Notes: a model not told the origin generated them from the letters alone. Numbered from the stretch's first letter, positions 1 to 5,630 are shown. The stretch: DNA of 6,089 bases from Candidatus Muproteobacteria bacterium RIFCSPHIGHO2_01_FULL_65_16 (GCA_001785175.1 MFSY01000038.1:1-6089); one strand, 5' to 3'. Numbers and translations: made by a program.

Positions 1-59
1 CGGCGGGGCGGCTTCCTGCGCGCCGCGTGGAAACCGTCATGCCCAGTTTCCTCGGGCCG

Positions 60-302
60 CTACTCCCAGCGCCTTCTCCTGCCGGAGAGGAAATCGTCCA
101 TCGAACCGTGCCAATTCTCCGGCGGCTCGACCTCCGCCGTCTCCATGGCCGACCAGACGTCTTTGTCTATCTGCTCGACGGCGCCTTGCACGTACTGGAT
201 GTCAATCACGTCCCCGGTCCCGTCAACCGCGAGCACGACGAACGTCCGCCCCTCGGGGGTCTCGTACCATGTACCCACACGCGGTTCTTCTTCCGTCGGC
301 AT
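60..302 (-). CDS. Small acidic protein, probable DUF6763 family
   Basis: Predicted 80-residue soluble protein with no signal peptide or membrane segment. I chose the ATG at 302 because a strong Shine-Dalgarno (GGAGGT, 308-313 on the minus strand) lies 5 nt upstream. The in-frame start at 317 would add only five residues and would place that site inside the coding region. The N-terminal half reads like a small beta-rich fold: a GTWYETPEGRTFVVLAVD segment, then IDIQYVQG and an acidic EQIDKDVW stretch. A PPENWHGSMDD segment follows, and the tail is basic (RRRR). The order of GxWY, a valine-rich strand, an IQY strand and PPE-W-G is what I recall of the DUF6763 family of gammaproteobacterial small proteins, whose function is unknown. 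That assignment is from memory and was not searched. It is divergent from the plus-strand pair starting at 557. The shared upstream region carries two Crp/Fnr-type boxes, so anaerobic or nitrosative control is possible. Confidence 0.8.
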   Translation of the reverse strand: MPTEEEPRVGTWYETPEGRTFVVLAVDGTGDVIDIQYVQGAVEQIDKDVWSAMETAEVEPPENWHGSMDDFLSGRRRRWE

Positions 303-307
303 AGCGC

Positions 308-313
308 ACCTCC
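308..313 (-). promoter_or_regulatory. Shine-Dalgarno of the DUF6763-like gene
   Basis: GGAGGT on the minus strand, 5 nt before the ATG at 302. It decides the start codon, favouring 302 over the in-frame start at 317. Confidence 0.75.
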
Positions 314-411
314 ACAATGGCGCCGGTGACTTTCGGCCGGGGGCGTGCGCCGTGTGGCCTTATCCGCTCCCGCCGACCGCATCCAGTCTTGCACGGGCCG
401 CCGCGCCCCGT

Positions 412-427
412 TTTGATGCAAATCAAA
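412..427. promoter_or_regulatory. FNR/ANR-type operator (box 1)
   Basis: The core at 413-426 reads TTGAT-GCAA-ATCAA, which matches both half-sites of the FNR/ANR consensus (TTGAT-N4-ATCAA) perfectly. One further T:A pair outside extends the symmetry to 412-427. Its centre (419.5) lies 117 bp upstream of the minus-strand ATG at 302. Class II placement (-41.5) for that gene would give a start near 378, with only a weak -10 (AAGACT, 385-390 on the minus strand). Which gene it serves is uncertain. Confidence 0.65.
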
Positions 428-484
428 CGGTCGCGCAATCAACGCCCATGTTCAAAGAGACTTAGCCGGCGGCCGTCCCACGGA

Positions 485-504
485 ACATTGACCCGGGTCA
501 ATGT
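485..504. promoter_or_regulatory. Perfect 20-bp palindrome, Crp/Fnr-family operator (box 2)
   Basis: ACATTGACCCGGGTCAATGT is a perfect 20-bp palindrome. Its core at 488-501 is TTGAC-CCGG-GTCAA, the C/G variant of the Crp/Fnr-superfamily site (TTGAY-N4-RTCAA). The centre (494.5) is 41.5 bp from position 536, a plausible plus-strand transcription start. That is the classical class II activator position. Its centre is 75 bp from that of box 1, close to seven helical turns. Confidence 0.65.
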
Positions 505-523
505 CCCGTTCTTCCTGGAGGTG

Positions 524-529
524 TATTGA
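524..529 (+). promoter_or_regulatory. Tentative -10 element of the plus-strand pair
   Basis: TATTGA matches the first three bases of TATAAT. It is placed so that a start near 536 would put box 2 at -41.5. A recognisable -35 is not required at class II activated promoters, and none is evident. The case rests mainly on spacing to the operator. Confidence 0.3.
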
Positions 530-556
530 AACAACCGTCGGCCCCGGGCAGCGGCG

Positions 557-823
557 ATGAACACCATCAAACAATACGAAAGAAAAGATCCGGACCTGTC
601 CGTGCGGGTCGAGTGCCGCGCCGGCCACCGCGGCGAGGAGGCGCCGAGCTGCTTCTATCTCGGCGGCCGGCGGCTCGAGGTGATCGAGGTCCTGGACCGC
701 TGGCTCGCGCCGGCGCATCGCTACTTCAAGGTGCTGGCCGACGACGGCGGCCGCTATATCCTGCGCCACAGCGCGGCCACGGACCGCTGGGAGCTGACGA
801 TGTTCGAGCGCGGCGCGAAATAA
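557..823 (+). CDS. Uncharacterised 88-residue protein
   Basis: The protein is short and soluble, with no signal peptide, membrane segment or cysteine pair that would suggest metal binding. The ATG at 557 is the only start available, because an in-frame TGA lies at 527-529 and no ATG, GTG or TTG follows it before 557. The Shine-Dalgarno is weak (GGGCAGCGG). The sequence suggests a small beta-strand domain: FYLGGRRLEVIEVLDRW around residues 33-49, then YFKVLADDGGRYILRH around 55-70, then WELTMF near the C-terminus. I recall this alternation of strand segments, with a D-DG-YILRH core, from small conserved proteins of unknown function in autotrophic and anaerobic proteobacteria, but I cannot name a family. 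A second small gene follows after 45 nt, probably co-transcribed. The Crp/Fnr box at 485-504 is well placed to activate it. Confidence 0.75.
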   Translation: MNTIKQYERKDPDLSVRVECRAGHRGEEAPSCFYLGGRRLEVIEVLDRWLAPAHRYFKVLADDGGRYILRHSAATDRWELTMFERGAK

Positions 824-868
824 GCGCCATATCCTCACGCGCGCCCGGACAGCCGGGGGGAACGAACC

Positions 869-1159
869 ATGGATACCGAGGCGAAACATATTGGCCTCTC
901 GATGGATACGCTGACGGAGGCCAGGGAAGCCGCGCGCGCCCTGCTGGAGCAGCTGCACCTTGCGGCCTACCTGTTCGAGGTCGAGCCGCGCGCGGAACTG
1001 TGGGAGGTCCGCATTGACTGCGCGCTCGTGGACGGCTGGCAGTCCGCGACCATCGGCGTGGACATCGCCCAGCTGCTCGGCAGCCGCGCCGATCCCGCGC
1101 TCCGCGCGCGGCTGCTGAAGGAATGGCGCACACGGCTCGCGGCCTGCAAGCCGGCCTGA
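869..1159 (+). CDS. Uncharacterised 96-residue protein
   Basis: I do not recognise a named family. The ATG at 869 is preceded by a purine-rich GGGGGGAA (855-862) that can serve as a ribosome binding site. The predicted protein is soluble. It begins with a helical region rich in Ala, Glu and Arg (about residues 12-30, EAREAARALLEQL) and continues with strand-like segments (AAYLFEVEPRAELWEVRIDCAL, about 31-52). A DGWQSATIGVDIAQLL stretch follows, and the protein ends in an arginine-rich helix (about 74-92). The start VDxAQLLxSRxDPxLRxRLLKEW gives a regular amphipathic look. It lies 45 nt downstream of the 88-residue gene on the same strand, so the two probably share a transcript under the Crp/Fnr boxes. 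It converges on the SemiSWEET gene with only 15 nt between stop codons, and no clear terminator is visible there. Confidence 0.75.
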   Translation: MDTEAKHIGLSMDTLTEAREAARALLEQLHLAAYLFEVEPRAELWEVRIDCALVDGWQSATIGVDIAQLLGSRADPALRARLLKEWRTRLAACKPA

Positions 1160-1174
1160 GATCGGGGGCGTGCC

Positions 1175-1429
1175 CTATTTGTACCGGAGCTTGAAGTAGA
1201 GGATCGTCAGCGCCAGCGCGAGCGTGACGGTGTTGGCGACGACGATGGGCCAGGAGCTGATGAAAAACCCGTAGACGAGCCACAGCACCTGCCCGGTGTT
1301 GAAGAGCACGAACATCCCGAGCGAGATGTCGTGCGTCGAGCGCGTGCGCCAGGTCTTGGCCACCTGAGGCACGAAGGCGACGGTGGTGAGCGCGCCGGCG
1401 GCGAAGCCGAGCAGAGTGGCGAATTCCAT
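1175..1429 (-). CDS. SemiSWEET-type PQ-loop transporter
   Basis: The 84-residue membrane protein has three hydrophobic segments (about residues 4-24, 37-56 and 59-79). This is the single triple-helix bundle of bacterial SemiSWEETs, which dimerise to make a sugar uniporter. The PQ motif is present (FVPQVAKTWRTRSTHDIS, P21-Q22) and is followed by the usual basic loop. TM2 carries NTGQVLWLVYG with W50 and Y53. TM3 begins with PIVVAN, and N66 is the likely pore asparagine of the family. Length is normal for SemiSWEET (about 85-100). The actual substrate cannot be read from the sequence. The ribosome binding site is poor (TAAGATAG). A MITE-like element ends only 13 nt upstream of the ATG, so the gene's promoter must come from that element or from read-through of terC. 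Confidence 0.88.
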   Translation of the reverse strand: MEFATLLGFAAGALTTVAFVPQVAKTWRTRSTHDISLGMFVLFNTGQVLWLVYGFFISSWPIVVANTVTLALALTILYFKLRYK

Positions 1430-1438
1430 CGCGCTATC

Positions 1439-1442
1439 TTAG
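1439..1442. repeat. Left copy of putative TTAG target duplication
   Basis: TTAG directly abuts the left terminal inverted repeat and is matched by TTAG at 1604-1607. Four bases alone could match by chance. Confidence 0.55.
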
Positions 1443-1478
1443 CAGGTTGCTGAAAAACTCGTTTTTTCAGCAACCTGC
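1442..1478. repeat. Hairpin 1: left end of the MITE-like element
   Basis: A perfect 16-bp inverted repeat, GCAGGTTGCTGAAAAA (1442-1457) against 1463-1478, with a 5-nt loop CTCGT. The left terminal repeat is thus itself half of a strong palindrome. Confidence 0.9.
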
Positions 1479-1481
1479 GGC

Positions 1482-1500
1482 GCGGTCGAGGACCGACCGC
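1482..1500. repeat. Hairpin 2 inside the MITE-like element
   Basis: A 7-bp GC-rich stem, GCGGTCG (1482-1488) with CGACCGC (1494-1500), and loop AGGAC. Confidence 0.7.
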
Positions 1501-1534
1501 CATTTTTCAAGCATCCAAATGTTTAAAAAATGAA

Positions 1535-1563
1535 GCAAAGCAAGAATTACATTTTTGCTTTGC
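1535..1563. repeat. Hairpin 3 inside the MITE-like element
   Basis: Perfect 9-bp arms GCAAAGCAA (1535-1543) and TTGCTTTGC (1555-1563), separated by 11 nt. It lies in the AT-rich interior. Confidence 0.7.
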
Positions 1564-1569
1564 GTGGTT

Positions 1570-1594
1570 GAAAAAGTCCTGGATGGACTTTTTC
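1570..1594 (-). terminator. Hairpin 4: right end of the element, possible bidirectional terminator
   Basis: GAAAAAGTCC (1570-1579) pairs with GGACTTTTTC (1585-1594) around the loop TGGAT. Read in either direction this is a short GTCC/GGAC stem preceded by A5 and followed by T5, the layout of a bidirectional Rho-independent terminator. It lies about 75 nt past the terC stop, where the operon could end. The GC stem is only 4 bp, so efficiency may be low. Confidence 0.4.
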
Positions 1595-1603
1595 AGCAAC
1601 CTG

Positions 1604-1607
1604 TTAG
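1604..1607. repeat. Right copy of putative TTAG target duplication
   Basis: TTAG immediately follows the right terminal inverted repeat and matches 1439-1442. Confidence 0.55.
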
Positions 1608-1614
1608 TGGCGGC

Positions 1615-1634
1615 GGGGCGATACGGGGCGATAC
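1615..1634. repeat. Tandem 10-bp duplication
   Basis: GGGGCGATAC occurs twice head to tail (1615-1624 and 1625-1634), between the MITE-like element and the terC stop. It is a small slippage-type duplication with no evident role. Confidence 0.8.
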
Positions 1635-1670
1635 GGCAGACCCATCACTCGCGGTAACGACCGTGCGGCG

Positions 1671-2624
1671 TCAACGCTTCTCCTCGGCCCGGGCGAGGCT
1701 CAGGATCACGGAGGTGGCTATGATCGCGGCCACCACGCCGAGCGCGACCGCCACCGGGATCTTGAACCAGTCCACGATCAGCATCTTCGTGCCCACGAAA
1801 ATCAACACCAGCGCCAGACCGTACTTGAGCAGGTGAAAACGGTCGGCCACGTCCGCGAGCAGGAAATACAGCGCCCGCAGGCCGAGGATGGCGAAGATGT
1901 TCGAGGTGAAAACGATGAATGGATCCTCGGTGACGGCGAAGATCGCCGGGATGCTGTCGAGCGCGAACACAAGATCGCTCGCCTCCACCAGCACCAGCAC
2001 GAGGAACAGCGGCGTGGCGTAGCGCACGCCGTCGCGGACCACGAAGAACTTCTCGTTGTGGTAGCCCTCCGCGATCTTCAGGTGCCCGCGCATCCAGCGC
2101 AGGACCGGGTTCTTTTCCAGGTCCGGCTTGTGCTCGGCGAACAGGAACATCTTGACGCCGGTGACGACGAGAAACAGTCCGAACAGATACAGCACCCAGT
2201 GGAACAGGCTGATGATCCACACGCCCGCGAGGATCATGACCGCGCGCAGCACGATCGCCCCGAGCACGCCGTAGAGCAGCACCCGCCGCTGGTACTCCGC
2301 CGGCACCGCGAAGTAGCCGAAGATCATGAGGAACACGAAGACGTTGTCCACCGACAGCGCCTTCTCGATGAGATAGCCGGTGAAGAACTCGATCGCCTTC
2401 TCGTTGGCCGGCTCGCGCCCGAGCGTGCCGTCGAGGTACCACCACAGACCGGCGTTGAAGACGAGCGCGAGCGCCACCCACGCGGCGGACCAGCCGAGGG
2501 CCTCGCGCGTCGAGACCTTGTGCGCCGCACGTCCGCCCAGCACGAACATGTCCACGGCCAGCATCGCCACGACGAACGCGACGAATCCCGCCCACATCCA
2601 CCATTCGCCCACGGACTGAATCAC
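1671..2624 (-). CDS. TerC family integral membrane protein, Alx-like
   Basis: The 317-residue polytopic membrane protein closely resembles E. coli Alx (321 residues) along its whole length. TerC-family proteins are linked to Mn2+ export, and Alx to alkaline pH. Intramembrane acidic motifs typical of the family are present. The first is LIEKALSVDNVFVFL (E87, D93, N94). The second is VEASDLVFALDSIPAIFAVT (E214, D217, D223), followed by the DPFIVFTSNIFAILGLRALYF signature. About eight or nine hydrophobic helices are visible, with a hydrophilic loop at about residues 162-200. I chose the GTG at 2624 because GGGAGGA (2631-2637) lies 6 nt upstream. The earlier in-frame TTG at 2639 would translate through that site. 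It begins 28 nt after the carbonic anhydrase stop, so it is probably the last gene of the cbbQ-cbbO-anhydrase transcript. There is no room for a yybP-ykoY (Mn) riboswitch. The transported ion is inferred from the family. Confidence 0.93.
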   Translation of the reverse strand: MIQSVGEWWMWAGFVAFVVAMLAVDMFVLGGRAAHKVSTREALGWSAAWVALALVFNAGLWWYLDGTLGREPANEKAIEFFTGYLIEKALSVDNVFVFLMIFGYFAVPAEYQRRVLLYGVLGAIVLRAVMILAGVWIISLFHWVLYLFGLFLVVTGVKMFLFAEHKPDLEKNPVLRWMRGHLKIAEGYHNEKFFVVRDGVRYATPLFLVLVLVEASDLVFALDSIPAIFAVTEDPFIVFTSNIFAILGLRALYFLLADVADRFHLLKYGLALVLIFVGTKMLIVDWFKIPVAVALGVVAAIIATSVILSLARAEEKR

Positions 2625-2630
2625 GCGATA

Positions 2631-2637
2631 TCCTCCC
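2631..2637 (-). promoter_or_regulatory. Shine-Dalgarno of terC/alx-like gene
   Basis: GGGAGGA on the minus strand, 6 nt before the GTG at 2624. It decides for the GTG start over the TTG at 2639. Confidence 0.75.
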
Positions 2638-2652
2638 AATGACGCCGACCGG

Positions 2653-3279
2653 CTAGGCCGCTACTTCGAACCCGGGTGACGCGCTCGAGCACACCAGCAG
2701 CTCGCCGCGCGCGAGATCGAAGTACCAGCCGTGCAGCGCGAGCCGTCCCTCGGCCACCGCCGCGCGCACGAATGGAAAGGTCGCCAAGTTGCGCAGTGAG
2801 ATCCGGATCGCCGCCTGCTCGCAGGCCGCCGCCTGGGCCTCTGCGCTCGCCTGAGGCAGCGCCGCCTGCACCTCGCGCCGGGCCTCCTCCGCAATGGACA
2901 TCCACGGTGAAATGAATTCGCCGCCGCCGATGTCGCCCAGGAGTGCGCGGATGCCGCCGCAGCGGGCGTGCCCCATGACGATCACGTGCTCGACCTTGAG
3001 GACACGCACGGCGAACTCGAGCGCCGCGCTCGTGCCGTGGTAGCCGCCGCCCGCCTCGCACGGCGGCACCAGGTTCGCCACGTTACGCACGACGAACAGG
3101 TCGCCCGGATCGCAGTCGGTGACGAGCGCGGGGTCCACGCGCGCGTCGCAGCAGCCGACGACCATGACCCGCGGAGATTGTCCTTCCCGCGCCAGACGCT
3201 CGAAGACCTCGCGCTGCTCGCCGAAATGGGCGTCCTGGAACCGCCGGAAGCCTTCAATGAGATCTTCGATATTCTTCAT
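2653..3279 (-). CDS. Beta-class carbonic anhydrase
   Basis: The 208-residue cytoplasmic enzyme interconverts CO2 and bicarbonate. The beta-class zinc site is complete: C43 in VVGCCDARVDP, with the D45-R47 dyad, then H104 and C107 in VMGHARCGG. The conserved VVRNVANLVPP segment (about residues 63-73) and the GTSAALEFAV helix that follows are also typical. Length is normal and there is no signal peptide, so the enzyme is intracellular. It starts 10 nt after the cbbO stop with little ribosome binding site of its own (CCCCGGAC before the ATG), which suggests translational coupling. Placement behind cbbQ-cbbO fits inorganic carbon supply to, or equilibration near, a form IAq RuBisCO. It is not a carboxysomal CsoSCA type, and no carboxysome genes are seen here. 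Confidence 0.95.
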   Translation of the reverse strand: MKNIEDLIEGFRRFQDAHFGEQREVFERLAREGQSPRVMVVGCCDARVDPALVTDCDPGDLFVVRNVANLVPPCEAGGGYHGTSAALEFAVRVLKVEHVIVMGHARCGGIRALLGDIGGGEFISPWMSIAEEARREVQAALPQASAEAQAAACEQAAIRISLRNLATFPFVRAAVAEGRLALHGWYFDLARGELLVCSSASPGFEVAA

Positions 3280-3289
3280 GTCCGGGGTT

Positions 3290-5620
3290 TCATCGGGTGA
3301 GACCGGCGTAAAGCATGGGCAGCCGCTCGGGCAGGCGGCTCACGTGGTCCACCACCGTGTAGCCGCGCGGGCCGAAGATGCGCGCGACGTAGTCGTCGGC
3401 CCGCGGGTCGAGCGTGAGGCAATAAGTCATGACGCCGCGGGTGGCAAGCTCCTCGACGGCCTTCTTGGTGTCCTGGCGCAGGTACTGGGGATCGCGCACG
3501 TCAACGTCGGCGGGCTCGCCGTCGGAGACGAGCAGAATCAATTTCTTTTGCTGCGGCTGACGCAGGAGAAAACTCGCCGCGTGCCGCAACGCCGCGCCCA
3601 TGCGCGTTGAAAGCCCGCCGCGCATGCCGGCGAGCCTGGCCTTCACAACGTCGTCGTAGTCGTCGCCGAAATCCTTGAAGCGGTAGTACTGCACGTCGTG
3701 GCGGCCGTCGGAGGCAAAGCCGTGGATCGCGAACGGATCGCCGACGCCGTCAATGGCCCATGAAAGGAGCGCGGTCGCCTCGCGCGCGAGCTGGATCACG
3801 GGCTTGTCGGAGTCGCCGAGTTTCTCGTTGGTGGACTCCGAAAGATCGAGCAGCACCAGCACCGCCAGATCGCGCAGTTTGCGGATGTAGCGCACGTTGA
3901 TGCGCGGGTCAGGGGTCTCGCCCATGCGGATGGCGATCATGGCGCGGATCGCGGCGTTCAAATCTATGTCGTCGCCGTCCTCCTGCCGGCGCAGGCGCAC
4001 CACGCCGCGCGGCTGCAAGCCGTCAATGATGTGGCGCAGGCGCGCGGCGATCGGCTTGTTGGCCGCGAGCAGGCGTTCGATGTCCGCGGGATCACCGCGC
4101 CCCTGGCGCCGCTCGAGCACCGTCGCCCAGTCGGGGCGATGGAGCTGGACCTGATAATCCCATTCCTGATAGTGATAGGGCTCCGAGACCGGCTCCTTGC
4201 CCTCGAGTCGATTGACGGAGACGCCGGGCGGATCGCCGTCGCGGTAGAACTCGGATTCGAGCGTCCAGATCTCCTGGGCGTCGTCGCCGGCGAGCTCGTT
4301 GTCCACCTCGTTCGCCATCTCGACCGCGCTCACCTTGCGGCGCACCTGCTTCCGGCTCGCGGGCACATACTCGGCCTCGTGCCAGGCGATCTCGTCGTAG
4401 AACCAGCTATAGCGGTTGTCGTCGCGATAGGGGATCGCCAGGGTTTCAAGCGCACGCAGAGAGGGGATCGCGCCGCGCTCGTTCAGGCGGTTGTAAAAGG
4501 TCACGCCGAGGTCCCACGAGAGCTGGTTGTCGCCCGGCCGTGCGGCAAACTCCGCACGGAAGGCCGCGGCCGCTTCCTGCACCCAGGGGTCGGCATCGGA
4601 ATAATCGTCGTCGAGCAGCGCGTGCGCCAGACGCGCCAGCAGCGCCACGGCCGGATCGGTCGCGCCTGTCGTGCCGTGAAACTGAAGCCACAACCCTTTA
4701 AGGCCCGGGAACTCACGGATCGCGAGCGCTTCAATGCGCGCGTCCTCGAACAGGCCGATCAGAAACATCTGCACCGGATTCAACTGCTCGGCCGAAAGCG
4801 GCTTCGTCGTATAGGCGAGATGCGCCGCCGCGTGCGCCGCGGCGGCGCGATACAGCTCGCGCCCGGAAATCCCGTCGTAGTCGTCGTAGGCATCGGGCAG
4901 GTGAATCGTGCGCTGCTCGATGAACGGCCGGTAACCCTCGCGGCTCTCGTAGTCGCCCGAGGTCGGGCGCAGGAAAAAATCCCGCCCCCAGAGCGCGCGC
5001 AGGTAGAAGTTCAGCCGCCGCTGACTGTCCACGAACAACGTGCCACGCCGCTCCTGCTGCAACACCGCGAGGCTGTCGGCGGATTTGATGTCGAAGTAGG
5101 CGAGTTGCGCCTCGAAGTCGCGCGCGTGCGCCTGCGCGCCCCAGAGCGCCCAGCGCCTCAAGCCCCCGAGCGTGAGCTTGCCGAACAGCTCGTCGAGATG
5201 CGCGAGCAGCGGGCGCAGACCGCGCGGGGCCTTGGCCGAGAGTTGATGAATAAGATTGAGATAGCCGCGCAGCAGCTCGGCATCGCCGAGGCGCCGCGCC
5301 GCGGTGGGAAGCGTATCGAACAACAGCGCGATGACCTCGCCGCTCACCATGGAGGCGAGCTTCATCGCGCCCGTAACGCAGTCCTGGATAACGTCCTCGC
5401 CGGTCTCCTTCACCACCGCCGGCAGGTTCTGGATGTAGGCGACCACGAGATCCGTGCCACGCCCGAGCTGCGCCAGGCCGCGCGCGCCTTCCAGATAGCT
5501 GTGCAGGCCCGCCGGCGACATCACGCGCGCAGCCTCGGCGAAGCTCGCCTCGATGATCGCATGCAGCTCCGGCGCGAGGCCGTCGAGCTGCGCGTGGTAA
5601 TCGTCGAGTTTGATGCTCAT
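3290..5620 (-). CDS. cbbO: CbbO, VWA-domain subunit of the RuBisCO activase CbbQO
   Basis: The predicted 776-residue protein is the adaptor of the CbbQO activase. CbbO binds the CbbQ AAA+ hexamer and RuBisCO and helps remove inhibitory sugar phosphates. The N-terminal about 300 residues match the CbbO-specific region (MKLASMVSGEVIALLF, RRLGDAELLRGYL, LTLGGLRRWALWGAQ, RALWGRDFFLRPTSGDY). The C-terminal VWA domain has an intact MIDAS: D592-S594-S596 in LLDLSEST, T672 in GGLSTRMG and D700 in LVSDGEP. The middle is charged and acidic. I chose the ATG at 5620 (MSIKLDDYH). The frame stays open to 5653, but those 11 extra codons lie in the palindromic repeat and do not look like CbbO. No Shine-Dalgarno is visible before 5620. 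NorD is a related alternative, but the length (about 780) and the N-terminal region favour CbbO. The beta-carbonic anhydrase starts 10 nt downstream. Confidence 0.94.
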   Translation of the reverse strand: MSIKLDDYHAQLDGLAPELHAIIEASFAEAARVMSPAGLHSYLEGARGLAQLGRGTDLVVAYIQNLPAVVKETGEDVIQDCVTGAMKLASMVSGEVIALLFDTLPTAARRLGDAELLRGYLNLIHQLSAKAPRGLRPLLAHLDELFGKLTLGGLRRWALWGAQAHARDFEAQLAYFDIKSADSLAVLQQERRGTLFVDSQRRLNFYLRALWGRDFFLRPTSGDYESREGYRPFIEQRTIHLPDAYDDYDGISGRELYRAAAAHAAAHLAYTTKPLSAEQLNPVQMFLIGLFEDARIEALAIREFPGLKGLWLQFHGTTGATDPAVALLARLAHALLDDDYSDADPWVQEAAAAFRAEFAARPGDNQLSWDLGVTFYNRLNERGAIPSLRALETLAIPYRDDNRYSWFYDEIAWHEAEYVPASRKQVRRKVSAVEMANEVDNELAGDDAQEIWTLESEFYRDGDPPGVSVNRLEGKEPVSEPYHYQEWDYQVQLHRPDWATVLERRQGRGDPADIERLLAANKPIAARLRHIIDGLQPRGVVRLRRQEDGDDIDLNAAIRAMIAIRMGETPDPRINVRYIRKLRDLAVLVLLDLSESTNEKLGDSDKPVIQLAREATALLSWAIDGVGDPFAIHGFASDGRHDVQYYRFKDFGDDYDDVVKARLAGMRGGLSTRMGAALRHAASFLLRQPQQKKLILLVSDGEPADVDVRDPQYLRQDTKKAVEELATRGVMTYCLTLDPRADDYVARIFGPRGYTVVDHVSRLPERLPMLYAGLTR

Positions 5621-5630
5621 ATGATTATTT

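Larger units (their letters stand above)
1443..1603. mobile_element. MITE-like element, 161 bp, with 15-bp TIRs and TTAG duplication
   Basis: The ends are perfect 15-bp inverted repeats: CAGGTTGCTGAAAAA at 1443-1457 and its complement at 1589-1603. They are flanked by TTAG on both sides (1439-1442 and 1604-1607), as a 4-bp target duplication would be. TTAG fits the YTAR target typical of the IS5 subgroup of IS5-family elements, although I cannot name a parent element. There is no coding capacity. The terminal 15-mer also recurs inverted inside, at 1463-1477. The interior at 1501-1560 is only 27% GC, against about 62% in adjacent coding sequence. Four hairpins fill the element and are listed separately. 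Confidence 0.72.

Noticed and set aside
1..59. Possible end of a neighbouring gene at the left edge
   Set aside because: Several frames are open here, as is normal at this GC content. No stop, motif or ribosome binding site supports a gene, and a GCGGC/GCCGC stem here lacks a T-tract.
526..1017. Plus-strand frame starting at TTG 526, just after GGAGGT (517-522)
   Set aside because: The spacing of 3 nt is too short. The product is Arg/Gly/Pro-rich, and it overlaps two better genes out of frame. The GGAGGT is probably incidental, lying upstream of the proposed transcription start.
1442..1478. Hairpin 1 as a Rho-independent terminator for SemiSWEET or terC
   Set aside because: The T-run is inside the stem and the hairpin is followed by non-T sequence on either strand. 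The structure is better explained as the end of the repeat element.
1645..2604. 319-codon open frame on the minus strand overlapping terC in another frame
   Set aside because: Arg/Gly-rich low-complexity product. It is an out-of-frame shadow of terC.
1833..2642. 269-codon open frame on the plus strand opposite terC
   Set aside because: The product is full of His, Glu, Asp and Arg, the typical antisense image of a hydrophobic membrane protein gene. The minus-strand TerC is unambiguous.
2625..2652. Mn riboswitch (yybP-ykoY) upstream of the alx-like gene
   Set aside because: Only 28 nt separate it from the carbonic anhydrase stop, too short for this riboswitch.
2621..3061. 146-codon minus-strand frame over the carbonic anhydrase
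   Set aside because: It is out of frame with a complete beta-carbonic anhydrase, has arginine-rich composition and shows no motif.
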